Assembly: GCA_030625685.1 (NCBI GenBank)
Contig: DAOUQJ010000010.1
Span: 1 to 64,000 of the forward strand
Length of the DNA: 64,000 bases
Direction of reading: 5' to 3'
Source of the DNA: Oscillospiraceae bacterium
GTDB lineage: Bacteria; Bacillota; Clostridia; Oscillospirales; Oscillospiraceae
Shown here piece by piece: positions 17,709 to 26,471 of this stretch (position 1 is its first letter; the number at the start of each line of letters is the position of its first letter). The position numbers were made by a program, and so were the translations under genes. The notes under the pieces are model-generated. The model searched no databases, had not been told where the DNA came from, and was given only the letters and a program-made list of their open reading frames with translations.

Positions 17709-19913
17709 ATGAAACGTTGGAAGCATATTTTCATGAGCACACTACTTGTTGTGTCCATGAGTATACCTTGTTTTGCATTTGATGATGTCACTTCACCATC
17801 GCTTGCCAGACAAATTGATGCACTGCAAATGATGGGAATAGTCAATGGAGTTTCGCACTCCGATTTTGCACCACAAGACACACTGACGAGAGCGCAGTTT
17901 ACAAAAATGGCAGTGGTTGCACAGGGCAGACAAAAAGAAGCAGATAGACAAGCAGGAATGACAATATTTCCTGATGTCCGATCTAGCCATTGGGCAGTTG
18001 GATATATTAATTTAGCTGTTCGTGGAGAAGATAGATTTATGTCTGGATTTGGAGATGGAACATTTGGACCAGACAAAACCATTACATATGGGGAAGCGGT
18101 CACAATTTTAATGCGCTTATTGGGTTATAACGATGAAGATGTCGGTATGCTATGGCCGATGGGTTATATTCAGAGAGCAAATAGTATTGGGCTAAGTGAT
18201 GATGTATACTTGAAAGGAAATCAAACCATTTCACGGGCGCAAGCTGTTCAGTTGTTTTCGAATTTATTGGTGACAGAAAAAAAAGATAGTACACAAACCT
18301 TTGCAGAAGCAATTGGCGCACAATTTAAAAGAGAAGTCATTTTATTAAATGCAGATGTCGAAGCAGAAAATGGTGCTATGGCAATAGATACAAGTTCGGG
18401 TGTATTTGAATTAGCAAATGGACATGCACCATATTTGATACAAGGCATGATAGGAACACTTCTGCTTGATGAAAAAGGCAAGGCGATGGGATTTGTGCCT
18501 GATGTAAACAACCAAGTTATAGATATTACGATTGCGAGTGTAACAGCGGGTAGCATTTCCACCACTACTGGTAGAGAATATACGGTGAAAGCAACCATTC
18601 CTACTTGTTTTCAAGGGGAGCAGGTTCCTTATGGTGATGTCTTTATGAATCTCAATGCAGGAAAAAAAGTAAGTTTGCATGTGGATTTAGCTGGAAATGT
18701 AACGAGAGTATTTGTGCCAGAAAACATCACAGAAGAAGCCATTGTGGTTTCCAAGGATAAAAGTGAACTTGGATTTGTGGGCTTAGCAAACGGAAGAAAT
18801 GATTATCAAATTCTTCGTCACGGGAAAATTGTATCTGCTTCTGAAATTCGAAAATATGACGTTGCTAGTTATGTGGCAAGAGACAATCAAATTGCGATAT
18901 CTACGCTTCGATTGACAGGAAGTTATGCAGATGCATATCCAAATGCCAGCGCACCAACAAAAGTGACGGTGATGGGCAATGAATTCGAAGTGCTAGAAGA
19001 TGCGATTGGACATTTTTCGGATTGTCGTTTGGGTAATCAAATTACACTGCTTCTAACAAAAGATCATAAGGTTGCAGGCGTGCTCAAGGCGAATCAGCTG
19101 AATACTGATAGCATTGGACTTGCCAGTGTACAAGGCAATACAGTCACTGTGAAGCTAGAAGAGGGTCTAACTGTGACAGGGGTCCATGAGAATGCAAGCT
19201 ATTATCAGGGAGAAGTGGTTTCTGTTTCTTCATCCAGTGATGCGTTGCGGTTATCTATCATAGATAAAAAAAGTAAGTCAGAGACATTGTATGTCAATGA
19301 ACGAAGATTGGGCAGTGCTTCGCTTGCTGACAATGTGAGAATTTATGAGCGAATTGGAGATGGACCTGCGGTAGCGATTGCTTTGGCTGATATTAGAGAC
19401 AATAAGGTGAGTGCAAATCAGGTGACATATTTCCATCACAATGATGCAGGTGAAGTTGATATCGTTGTGTTAGATGATGTGACAGGAGACCGTTACATCT
19501 ATGGCTATGCGTATTTTAAAAATGTGAAACTAACTAATGAAAAAATGAATGGTAAAGAGGAAACTCGTGTGGTATCGCGCTTGTATATAGAGTGTGGAGA
19601 TGTGACGTATGGACCATATCGAGCCAATGGCATAGCAAGTGGAGAGGTTGTTGGAGTAAGCATTGATAAAGCAGGAATAACAGTGTCTTCCTATGCAGAG
19701 CTGGAATGGCTTCGAATTGAGAGTGGTTCTTGGATTGATGACGAAACCATTGCGATGAACAATCAGCAATATCACGTGCCGCAAGATGGTATCTGCTATA
19801 ATAAAACGAGTAAGAGATGGGTGAGTGTGTCAGTAGCAAGAGCATATGATGGTAATATCACAGCATATGCCGATGAGCATAATGTCATTCGACTCATTGA
19901 GATGAGTAATTAA
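17709..19913 (+). CDS. SLH-domain surface protein, last gene of the export operon
   Basis: The 734-residue protein has a signal peptide (MKRWKHIFMSTLLVVSMSIP to about residue 24) and three SLH modules at about 25-75, 85-145 and 150-200 (for example FGPDKTITYGEAVTILMRLL). The rest, about 530 residues, is beta-rich and has no family I know. It should be anchored to the cell-wall polymer. The start may be ATG 17709 or TTG 17706; AAGGAGA precedes both and the ATG is the usual choice. It is 15 bases after the permease gene, with a terminator behind, so it belongs to the MacAB-like operon; it could be cargo, an accessory, or simply co-expressed with the exporter. Confidence 0.85.
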   Translation: MKRWKHIFMSTLLVVSMSIPCFAFDDVTSPSLARQIDALQMMGIVNGVSHSDFAPQDTLTRAQFTKMAVVAQGRQKEADRQAGMTIFPDVRSSHWAVGYINLAVRGEDRFMSGFGDGTFGPDKTITYGEAVTILMRLLGYNDEDVGMLWPMGYIQRANSIGLSDDVYLKGNQTISRAQAVQLFSNLLVTEKKDSTQTFAEAIGAQFKREVILLNADVEAENGAMAIDTSSGVFELANGHAPYLIQGMIGTLLLDEKGKAMGFVPDVNNQVIDITIASVTAGSISTTTGREYTVKATIPTCFQGEQVPYGDVFMNLNAGKKVSLHVDLAGNVTRVFVPENITEEAIVVSKDKSELGFVGLANGRNDYQILRHGKIVSASEIRKYDVASYVARDNQIAISTLRLTGSYADAYPNASAPTKVTVMGNEFEVLEDAIGHFSDCRLGNQITLLLTKDHKVAGVLKANQLNTDSIGLASVQGNTVTVKLEEGLTVTGVHENASYYQGEVVSVSSSSDALRLSIIDKKSKSETLYVNERRLGSASLADNVRIYERIGDGPAVAIALADIRDNKVSANQVTYFHHNDAGEVDIVVLDDVTGDRYIYGYAYFKNVKLTNEKMNGKEETRVVSRLYIECGDVTYGPYRANGIASGEVVGVSIDKAGITVSSYAELEWLRIESGSWIDDETIAMNNQQYHVPQDGICYNKTSKRWVSVSVARAYDGNITAYADEHNVIRLIEMSN

Positions 19914-19920
19914 TTACATA

Positions 19921-19955
19921 AAAAAGCACTCTCACAATTTGTGAGAGTGCTTTTT
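19921..19955. terminator. bidirectional terminator between the SLH operon and hpf
   Basis: A 16-bp perfect stem (19921-19936 with 19940-19955, 3-base loop) is flanked by A5 and T6, so it can act for both converging genes. Confidence 0.92.
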
Positions 19956-19967
19956 TAATATATCAAG

Positions 19968-20513
19968 TTATTGTTCGTCAATGATAAGTCCGTAATCGCC
20001 GTCGTTTCTACGATAAACGATGGAGAATGCTTCGTTTTCCTCTTGGTTGCGGAATGCAAAGAAGGTGTGACCAATGAGATTCATTTGCAAAATGGCTTCT
20101 TCCACGGACATAGGGCGGAAGTTGAAGTGTTTGGAACGAATGACATTGAATTCAGGCTCCTCTTCCACTTCAGGGGAGAAGTACGCATCTTCTAAGGAAG
20201 CAATGTCGACAAAAGCATCTTGACGAAGACGTTTTTCTAAGCGAGATTTATTTTTGCGAAGCTGACGTTCGATGGAAGCGACGGCAGCATCGATGGAAAC
20301 AAACATATCAGGGGTGCTTTCAAACACACGGATAACGGTAGAATTGGAACGCAAGGTAACTTCTAATTGATGGCGTCCTTTTTCAGTACCGAAAACCAAA
20401 GAGACTTCTGGCTCTTGTGTGAAAAATTTTTCTAGTTTCCCAACTTTTTTCTCTGCGTAGGCGATGACGCGTTTCGGTGTATTTGTTTTTTTGTCTGTAA
20501 AAGTAAATTTCAT
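19968..20513 (-). CDS. hpf: long-form ribosome hibernation promoting factor
   Basis: The 181-residue protein binds 30S subunits and, through its C-terminal domain, joins two 70S ribosomes into silent 100S dimers in stationary phase. Residues 1-105 form the RaiA/YfiA-type domain (MKFTFTDKKTNTPKRVIAYAEKKVGKLEKFF; basic RRQLRKNKSRLEKRL stretch), and about 125-181 is the dimerisation domain of long HPF (VIRSKHFNFRPMSVEEAILQMNLIGHTFFAF). The end GDYGLIIDEQ is typical of the family. I start at 20513, nine bases after AAGGAG; three codons further upstream is possible but unsupported. A promoter and a leader with a strong inverted repeat lie upstream. Confidence 0.93.
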   Translation of the reverse strand: MKFTFTDKKTNTPKRVIAYAEKKVGKLEKFFTQEPEVSLVFGTEKGRHQLEVTLRSNSTVIRVFESTPDMFVSIDAAVASIERQLRKNKSRLEKRLRQDAFVDIASLEDAYFSPEVEEEPEFNVIRSKHFNFRPMSVEEAILQMNLIGHTFFAFRNQEENEAFSIVYRRNDGDYGLIIDEQ

Positions 20514-20544
20514 AGAAAACAACTCCTTTTTCTTGCCGAGAATG

Positions 20545-20604
20545 AGAGAACCAAAACGGTTTCTGTCTAGTCTAAGTATCGAAAATTATGGAAAATGGTT
20601 CTCT
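20545..20604 (-). promoter_or_regulatory. leader hairpin of hpf
   Basis: AGAGAACCA (20545-20553) and TGGTTCTCT (20596-20604) are exact inverted repeats that span most of the predicted leader. A promoter-like GTGACT with 17-base spacer and TATACT (minus strand, 20641-20613) would place the transcript start at about 20606, so the stem would begin at the very 5' end of the RNA. It matches no named motif that I know. Confidence 0.4.
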
Positions 20605-20707
20605 GTAAATAGAGTATATCACAGGTTGCACAATAAGTCACGTACTATTTTGAAATTTATTGACAAAAATGACAAGTCCTTAGGATGGTGTTCGACATAA
20701 ATAGAGA

Positions 20708-20736
20708 TTGACAACAATAACCAATTGGTATATTAT
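20708..20736 (+). promoter_or_regulatory. strong sigma-A promoter (consensus-like) for a small RNA or moxR leader
   Basis: TTGACA (20708-20713), exactly 17 bases, then TATTAT (20731-20736). The spacer contains the palindrome CCAATTGG. Confidence 0.75.
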
Positions 20737-20742
20737 GTAAAT

Positions 20743-20824
20743 GGGCAAAGGATTTGTCCTTCATGACATCGTTCATTCCATTCTCCTGCATTTGGCACCC
20801 TCTACATGAGGGTGCACTTTTTTT
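20743..20824 (+). ncRNA. candidate small RNA or attenuated leader of the MoxR operon
   Basis: A transcript from the preceding promoter would start near 20743 and meet a terminator at 20795-20824, about 82 nt. It holds a small hairpin AAGGA/TCCTT (20748-20761) and no open frame of note. The terminator is 81 bases before the MoxR gene. Either this is an independent small RNA or a 5' leader with premature termination; no family recognised. Confidence 0.45.
20795..20824 (+). terminator. terminator before moxR
   Basis: GCACCCT (20795-20801) pairs with AGGGTGC (20809-20815), followed by ACTTTTTTT. It lies upstream of the MoxR start, thus ends the short transcript from the promoter at 20708. Confidence 0.8.
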
Positions 20825-20904
20825 GTCTTCTCATGGGATTAATTCAAGACAAGCTCAGCAATATATGCTACAATGTGTCCAATTGAATGAAAGGAAACTA
20901 TACT

Positions 20905-21738
20905 ATGCAAACATTTACAGGAAGTAAAGAATATGTGGCGTCAGAAGATCTATTGCGAAGTGTGAACATTGCTATGGCACTGGAAAAGCCACTACTAATA
21001 AAAGGTGAACCAGGAACAGGAAAAACCATGCTAGCCGAAGCGGTGCGAGATGCACTAGGAAAAGAACTGATCATTTGGAATATCAAGTCTACAACAAAGG
21101 CACAAGATGGACTCTATGTGTATGATACGGTGCAACGTCTCTATGACAGTCAGTTTGGGACAGACGGTGTTGAAGAAATTGCGAAATACATCAAACTTGG
21201 AAAACTTGGCGAGGCGTTTTCACGTGAAGAGCAAGTCATTTTGCTTATTGATGAAATTGACAAAGCAGATTTAGAATTTCCAAATGATTTGTTGTGGGAA
21301 TTGGATAAAATGGAATTCTATATTCCAGAGACGAAAGAAACCGTCCAAGCGAAAAAACGTCCCATTGTCATTATAACGTCAAATGCAGAAAAAGATTTGC
21401 CAGATGCTTTTTTGCGTCGTTGTATTTTCCACTACATTGCATTTCCTGATAAGGAGATGATGAAAGAAATTGTCAATGCGCATTATGAAGCTCTGGAAAA
21501 CACACTGTTAGAGGCGAGTTTGCAAGCGTTTTATGAACTGAGAGATTTGCATACCATTGTGAAAAAACCAACCACATCAGAACTGCTCGATTGGATTCAA
21601 GCGTTGCATATTGGTGGCATTCCAGCGGAAGAGATTGAAAAAGAGTTGCCGTTTGCTGGTGTTTTGCTGAAAAAGACAGAAGATTTGGGTGCGCTAGCGT
21701 ATCGTAATACACAAGAGAAGAGAAAGTCATTCTGGTAA
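20905..21738 (+). CDS. MoxR-type AAA ATPase
   Basis: The 277-residue protein has the MoxR-family AAA core: Walker A GEPGTGKT at about 34-41, Walker B ILLIDEIDKAD at about 114, sensor 1 VIITSNAEKDLPDAFLRRC with arginine finger. MoxR proteins act as chaperone-like remodelers, often for a neighbouring von Willebrand A (VWA) protein. I start at 20905 with AAGGAA eight bases upstream (another ATG at 20887 lies before that RBS). It is followed after 13 bases by a CoxE-like VWA gene, the usual partner, so the two likely form one functional unit. Substrate unknown. Confidence 0.88.
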   Translation: MQTFTGSKEYVASEDLLRSVNIAMALEKPLLIKGEPGTGKTMLAEAVRDALGKELIIWNIKSTTKAQDGLYVYDTVQRLYDSQFGTDGVEEIAKYIKLGKLGEAFSREEQVILLIDEIDKADLEFPNDLLWELDKMEFYIPETKETVQAKKRPIVIITSNAEKDLPDAFLRRCIFHYIAFPDKEMMKEIVNAHYEALENTLLEASLQAFYELRDLHTIVKKPTTSELLDWIQALHIGGIPAEEIEKELPFAGVLLKKTEDLGALAYRNTQEKRKSFW

Positions 21739-21751
21739 GAGGAGCTAAGAC

Positions 21752-22948
21752 GTGTTTATTGATTTTTTCTATATGCTTCGTCAGCGGGGGTTGCCAGTTA
21801 GTTTTAATGAGTGGATGACTCTCATGGAGGGGCTAGAAAAGGGACTTGCTGGGCAAAGTCTTTTGGATTTTTACTATTTGAGCCGAGCTGTGCTTATAAA
21901 AACAGAAACGGATTATGATGCGTTTGATGAGGTGTTTTTGGCATATTTTGATGGGATTAAGTCTATTGACAGCATTCCTGAGGAGTTTTATCAGTGGTTA
22001 CATGATCCGAAAGAACGTCGTCCATATGACAAAAATGAAGTAGATGCTCGCACACAGTTTGATTTGGAAAAGCTGCGTGAAACATTGGAAGACCGCTTGC
22101 AAAGACAAAAAAAGCGACACGATGGAGGGCAAATTTGGGTAGGCACCGGTGGAACATCTGTGCTGGGACACTCAGGCTATGCAAAAACAGGGATAAAAGT
22201 GGGCGATGGAGGTGCACATGGCAACGCCTTGCAAATTGCCAAAGAGCGACAATTTCGGGATTTTCGTGATGATAACACCCTGGGGTTGCGATCGTTTCAA
22301 ATGGCGTTTCGTAAATTGCGACAACAAATGGTCAAACAAGATGGACCAAAAGATCAGCTGAATTTAGAGCAGAGTATTGAAGAGACTGCAAACAACGCAG
22401 GATATTTGAAGCTTCACTTTGAAAGACCTAGAGAAAATGATATCAAAGTTTTGTTGTTATTTGATTCAGGTGGCTCAATGGCTTCTTTTTCAAAACTGAC
22501 AAGTCAACTTTTTCAGGCTGTGGCAGGCGCCAATCATTTTAAAGATTTGCAGGCGTATTATTTTCACAACTGTATTTATGATACGGTCTATCGTACACCT
22601 AGACTTGATTTGGATGAAGAAGTGGATACAACCTATTTGTTGCAGCAATTTGGAAGAGAGTATAAAGTAATTTTTGTCGGAGATGCATCGATGTCACCAA
22701 CGGAACTCTTCAGCAGAGGAGGATCCATTTCCTACTATAAATTCAATCAGGAAAGCGGAGTAACATGGCTCTCGCGTATCAAAAAGCATTTTGATAAAGT
22801 GGTTTGGTTTAACCCGATTGAAAAGCAACGTTGGCCGTATCAATATGGAGCTGTCACCATTGAGGCAATCAGTGGCATAATACCGATGTATCATTTATCA
22901 GCGGAAGGGTTAGAAGAGGGACTCAAAGATTTGGTGTCTGCACGATAA
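21752..22948 (+). CDS. CoxE-like VWA-domain protein
   Basis: The 398-residue protein has no signal peptide. Its C-terminal half (about 225-390) is a VWA domain with the metal-site-like motif LLLFDSGGSMASF and later VIFVGDASMSPTELF; the N-terminal half resembles the CoxE-type extension, with GGQIWVGTGGTSVLGHSGY near residues 127-145. It starts at GTG 21752, after GAGGAG, 13 bases behind the MoxR gene. MoxR/CoxE pairs assist maturation or metal insertion of target proteins in some bacteria; here no target gene is adjacent, so its client is unknown. Confidence 0.82.
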   Translation: MFIDFFYMLRQRGLPVSFNEWMTLMEGLEKGLAGQSLLDFYYLSRAVLIKTETDYDAFDEVFLAYFDGIKSIDSIPEEFYQWLHDPKERRPYDKNEVDARTQFDLEKLRETLEDRLQRQKKRHDGGQIWVGTGGTSVLGHSGYAKTGIKVGDGGAHGNALQIAKERQFRDFRDDNTLGLRSFQMAFRKLRQQMVKQDGPKDQLNLEQSIEETANNAGYLKLHFERPRENDIKVLLLFDSGGSMASFSKLTSQLFQAVAGANHFKDLQAYYFHNCIYDTVYRTPRLDLDEEVDTTYLLQQFGREYKVIFVGDASMSPTELFSRGGSISYYKFNQESGVTWLSRIKKHFDKVVWFNPIEKQRWPYQYGAVTIEAISGIIPMYHLSAEGLEEGLKDLVSAR

Positions 22949-23035
22949 CTAGCATAATTTTTCATTGTTTTATTATAATAAGTAATGTAATGTACTTTTA
23001 ATGTGTACGGTAAACACGAAAGACGACAATGTTGG

Positions 23036-23065
23036 TTGCTATTTTTCTTTTTTGTATGGTATACT
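23036..23065 (+). promoter_or_regulatory. promoter of the HAD-phosphatase operon
   Basis: TTGCTA (23036-23041) and TATACT (23060-23065), spacer 18, about 33 bases before the start codons at 23090-23099. Confidence 0.55.
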
Positions 23066-23098
23066 GAAACTGAATATACAGATAGAAGGATGAGCATG

Positions 23099-23941
23099 AT
23101 GCGACAAATTCGTTTGATTGGTGTAGATTTAGACGGCACATTACTTGATACAGATAAGTCCATATCAAATAGGACCTATAGTGCCTTGCAAAAAGCAAAA
23201 GAGCAGGGCGTTATTGTTGTGCCTGCAACAGGAAGACCTTATGAAGGAATTCCTGCAAATATTCGAGCTTGTGAGCTGCTTGAATATATTATTTCAAGCA
23301 ATGGAGCAAACATTCGAAGACTGCCCAGTAATGAACATATGCGACAAGCTTGTCTAACTCCCAATGAAAGTGTTGCCATTGCGCATTTGTTGGAAGAGGC
23401 AAGATTACCTTATGAAGTCATATGGAACGGTGTTGGGTATGCGCAACAATGGGTATATGAGTTTATGATGAAAGGTCGCTTAGACAATGCCTTTTTGCCT
23501 AAATACATTCGTGAAACGAGAAAGCAAATTGAGGACATGAGGGCCTTCTTAAATGATGGACAGAAACAGTTAGAAGCGTTTTTTGTCATTACGCGTGAAG
23601 CAGAACACCAAGCTAAAATGAAAGAAATTACACAACAAATCGCAGATGTTGATTATGTATACCCAGCTCCATGGGCAACTGAAATTACTGCGAGAAAAGT
23701 GAATAAAGGGGAAGCGCTATTACATATCGCGGATACTTTAGGGATTCGACAAGAGGAAGTCATGGCAATTGGAGACAGCGGAAATGATATTGAATTGCTT
23801 AGACATGTAGGATTCCCCGTTGCCATGGGCAATGCAGAAGAGCATATCAAACAGATGTCACATTTTGTGACAAGTTCTAATGACGACCATGGTGTTGCGT
23901 TGGCAATTGAACGATTTGTTCTTCAACCAGATGAGCTTTGA
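23099..23941 (+). CDS. Cof-type HAD-superfamily phosphatase
   Basis: The 280-residue protein is a HAD hydrolase of the Cof (type IIB cap) family: motif I DLDGTLLD at about residues 9-16, the cap in the middle, and the motif IV region GDSGNDIELL near 222. Such enzymes remove phosphate from sugar phosphates or cofactors; substrates are loose and cannot be read off. Three ATGs (23090, 23096, 23099) are possible; AGAAGGA is eight bases before 23099. It is followed after 12 bases by an HD hydrolase, probably in the same operon. Confidence 0.85.
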   Translation: MRQIRLIGVDLDGTLLDTDKSISNRTYSALQKAKEQGVIVVPATGRPYEGIPANIRACELLEYIISSNGANIRRLPSNEHMRQACLTPNESVAIAHLLEEARLPYEVIWNGVGYAQQWVYEFMMKGRLDNAFLPKYIRETRKQIEDMRAFLNDGQKQLEAFFVITREAEHQAKMKEITQQIADVDYVYPAPWATEITARKVNKGEALLHIADTLGIRQEEVMAIGDSGNDIELLRHVGFPVAMGNAEEHIKQMSHFVTSSNDDHGVALAIERFVLQPDEL

Positions 23942-23953
23942 GGAGACGAGGAT

Positions 23954-24547
23954 ATGCAAAAAAAAGAAGAATTTATTCGTATATTCAAAGAACGCATCAC
24001 AAGACCAGGTGCTGATCAATTGCTTGAATATTTAGAGCAGAAAAGTGATTTTTTTAAAGCGCCAGCTTCAGCTCGATACCACTGTGCATATGAAGGTGGT
24101 TTATGTGATCACAGTATAAATGTATATGAGTGCTTGAAGGCGTATCTGGCGAGAGAACGCGTTACTGATGAATATGGGCTTGCATATACAGATGAGTCAA
24201 TCGCGATCGTTTCACTTTTGCACGACGTGTGTAAAGTCAATTGTTACGTGGAAGGCACAAGAAACGTAAAAGGAAAAGATGGAAAATGGACACAAGTCAA
24301 AACATATTATTTTGAAGATCCATTGCCATATGGACACGGTGAAAAGTCGGTTTATATTGCAAATGGCTTTATTCGACTCACGAGAGAAGAAGCAATGGCA
24401 ATCCGTTGGCATATGGGCTTTTCAGGTACGGAAGATAATCGGCTTGTTGGCAATGCGTTTCAAAAATATCCACTTGCGTTTGCTTTGTCGGTGGCAGATA
24501 TGGAAGCAAGTTACTTTTTGGAGCATGCAGAAGATACCGATATATGA
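23954..24547 (+). CDS. HD-domain hydrolase
   Basis: The 197-residue protein carries metal ligands of the HD phosphohydrolase superfamily: CDHSINVYE (about 52-60) and LLHDVCK with the HD pair at about 90. The rest (YYFEDPLPYGHGEKSVY with another histidine, IRWHMGFSG) fits the fold. HD proteins cleave phosphate esters of nucleotides or cyclic nucleotides; this one has no GYP extension or extra domain, so its substrate cannot be named. It lies in a co-directional row with the phosphatase before and the helicase after. Confidence 0.8.
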   Translation: MQKKEEFIRIFKERITRPGADQLLEYLEQKSDFFKAPASARYHCAYEGGLCDHSINVYECLKAYLARERVTDEYGLAYTDESIAIVSLLHDVCKVNCYVEGTRNVKGKDGKWTQVKTYYFEDPLPYGHGEKSVYIANGFIRLTREEAMAIRWHMGFSGTEDNRLVGNAFQKYPLAFALSVADMEASYFLEHAEDTDI

Positions 24548-24575
24548 TGAAATCGAAAGGAAACAAAAATAATAC

Positions 24576-26471
24576 ATGACATTTGAAACATTAGGGCTTT
24601 CTTCACCCTTGTGCAAGGCGCTTGAAGCCTGCAAATATGAAGAACCAACCCCCATTCAAGAAACAGCCATTCCAGCAGCACTGCGTGGAGAAGATGTATT
24701 GGGGATTGCACAAACAGGAACAGGAAAAACCTGTGCTTTTGGAACACCAATTATTGAAAGGCTCAATGGAGGAGCGCGTAAACGCGGAAAACGAGTGGTA
24801 CGGGCACTTATTTTAACTCCTACAAGAGAATTGGCTTTGCAAATTGGTGCCAATCTACGAGAATATAGCAAAGAAGTTCAAATATACTCCACAGTGATTT
24901 TTGGTGGGGTTGGTCAGGCAAATCAAGTGGAGCGTTTGGAGCGCGGAGTTGATATTTTGACTGCTACACCAGGTAGACTGTTGGATTTGCATAAACAGGG
25001 ATTGTTGGATTTATCACATGTTGAAATTTTAGTCTTGGATGAAGCGGATCGTATGCTTGACATGGGATTCATTGGTGACGTAAAAAAAATCATCAAATTG
25101 CTGCCAGAGAAAAAACAAACACTCTTTTTCTCTGCCACGATGCCAGAAGAAATTGAAGATCTTGTGAATTCGCTCATGAAAAATCCTGTGCGAGTAGAAG
25201 TGACACCAGCATCTTCTACAGTTGATATGATTGAACAGAAATTATATTTTATTGATAGAACCAATAAGATGAACTTATTGGTTGATATATTGCAAGAAGA
25301 CACCAAGCATCAAGCGTTGATTTTCACTAGAACCAAACATAGTGCAGATAAAGTGACTCGAGTATTGGTAGAGCGTGGAATTAAAGCGTCTGCCATTCAT
25401 GGCAATAAATCGCAAACAGCGCGACAATCCGCTTTGTCTCAATTCAAACAAGGGAAAGTGCAAGCGTTAGTTGCAACAGACATTGCAGCACGTGGGATTG
25501 ATATTGACCGTTTGCCGTTTGTTTTCAATTATAATTTGCCCGACGTGGCAGAAACATATGTCCATCGAATTGGGCGAACAGGTAGAGCAGGTAGACAAGG
25601 TGTTGCGATTACATTCTGTGATCACGCTGAAAAACCATTGCTACGTAATATTGAACAGCTTTTGGGAAAAGAGATTCCGAAAGTTTTGGAGCATCCTTAT
25701 CCACTGCAAGTGTTTGAAGGCATGAAACGAGATAAAAACGGTAGACTTGTGCACCCAGATGATGAAGAAGCTAGACAGGAAGCTAGATTGAAACGCAGTC
25801 AAATGAAAAGTCAGGCTTCCAAGAAGCAGACTTCCACAACAGATAAACAAATAGCGCAACCGAATGCAAAGGCAACTGCTGTAAAAAAAGAACAAAAAGA
25901 AGTATCCAATCGCGTTAAAACCCAGAAAGATAATAAAGTGACTGGGCCTAAGCCAAGAAGACAAAACAAGAAGAGTGTGGATGAAGTGTTGAAAAAAGCG
26001 GATAACACACCTGCACGAGCGATACCAAAACAAAGAAGAAACCCCTTTGATGGGGACGTGATTATGGATGCGACGGAGCGTTTTTTTTCCTCTTCACGCG
26101 CCGCTACAACTCGTGTGCAAAATACTGCACCTAAACGTGATAACAACCAAATGAAAAAACAGGAACACTTTGGAAAACAAGCAGAGAATAAAACAAATAA
26201 GGCGACACAAAAGAAGGCGCAAACAAAATCTTGGGATGATGGGAAACAGAGAGCAAAAAAGGTTGATAAACCGATGAAGAAATCTGAAATGAAGTCTCAA
26301 GAAAGCAAACGAGTTACACCACAAAGTGATAAAAAACAAGAAACGAAAAGTTCAATGGATAGAAGTCGAAGATTTAGACGACCACCACAGGTGGAAGGAA
26401 TCCGAAGCAAACAAAAAGACTCAACAGAACAACCAAGTTTGATGAAACCATTCTATATTAACAATGATTAG
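24576..26471 (+). CDS. DEAD-box RNA helicase with long basic tail
   Basis: The 631-residue protein unwinds RNA in the cytoplasm. The core (about 1-375) has the Q motif (PTPIQETAIP), motif I AQTGTGKT, Ia PTRELALQ, GG, TPGR, motif II DEAD (VLDEADRML), III SAT and VI HRIGRTGRAGRQG; it is closest to the RhlE/CshA group. From about 400 to the end it is a low-complexity K/Q/T-rich tail of about 230 residues, likely flexible and RNA-binding. ATG 24576 has AAGGAA some 14 bases upstream, a rather long spacing, but no better start is seen. It overlaps the next gene by eight bases. Cold-shock or RNA-degradosome roles are known for relatives. Confidence 0.9.
   Translation: MTFETLGLSSPLCKALEACKYEEPTPIQETAIPAALRGEDVLGIAQTGTGKTCAFGTPIIERLNGGARKRGKRVVRALILTPTRELALQIGANLREYSKEVQIYSTVIFGGVGQANQVERLERGVDILTATPGRLLDLHKQGLLDLSHVEILVLDEADRMLDMGFIGDVKKIIKLLPEKKQTLFFSATMPEEIEDLVNSLMKNPVRVEVTPASSTVDMIEQKLYFIDRTNKMNLLVDILQEDTKHQALIFTRTKHSADKVTRVLVERGIKASAIHGNKSQTARQSALSQFKQGKVQALVATDIAARGIDIDRLPFVFNYNLPDVAETYVHRIGRTGRAGRQGVAITFCDHAEKPLLRNIEQLLGKEIPKVLEHPYPLQVFEGMKRDKNGRLVHPDDEEARQEARLKRSQMKSQASKKQTSTTDKQIAQPNAKATAVKKEQKEVSNRVKTQKDNKVTGPKPRRQNKKSVDEVLKKADNTPARAIPKQRRNPFDGDVIMDATERFFSSSRAATTRVQNTAPKRDNNQMKKQEHFGKQAENKTNKATQKKAQTKSWDDGKQRAKKVDKPMKKSEMKSQESKRVTPQSDKKQETKSSMDRSRRFRRPPQVEGIRSKQKDSTEQPSLMKPFYINND

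Noticed and set aside
17288-18103. 271-codon minus frame opposite the MacB permease and SLH gene
   Set aside because: It is a shadow of two real genes in conserved frames; no RBS and low-complexity composition.
20514-20700. raiA RNA motif in front of hpf
   Set aside because: The leader has a strong inverted repeat, but I could not match it to the raiA motif from memory; only a plain leader hairpin is claimed.
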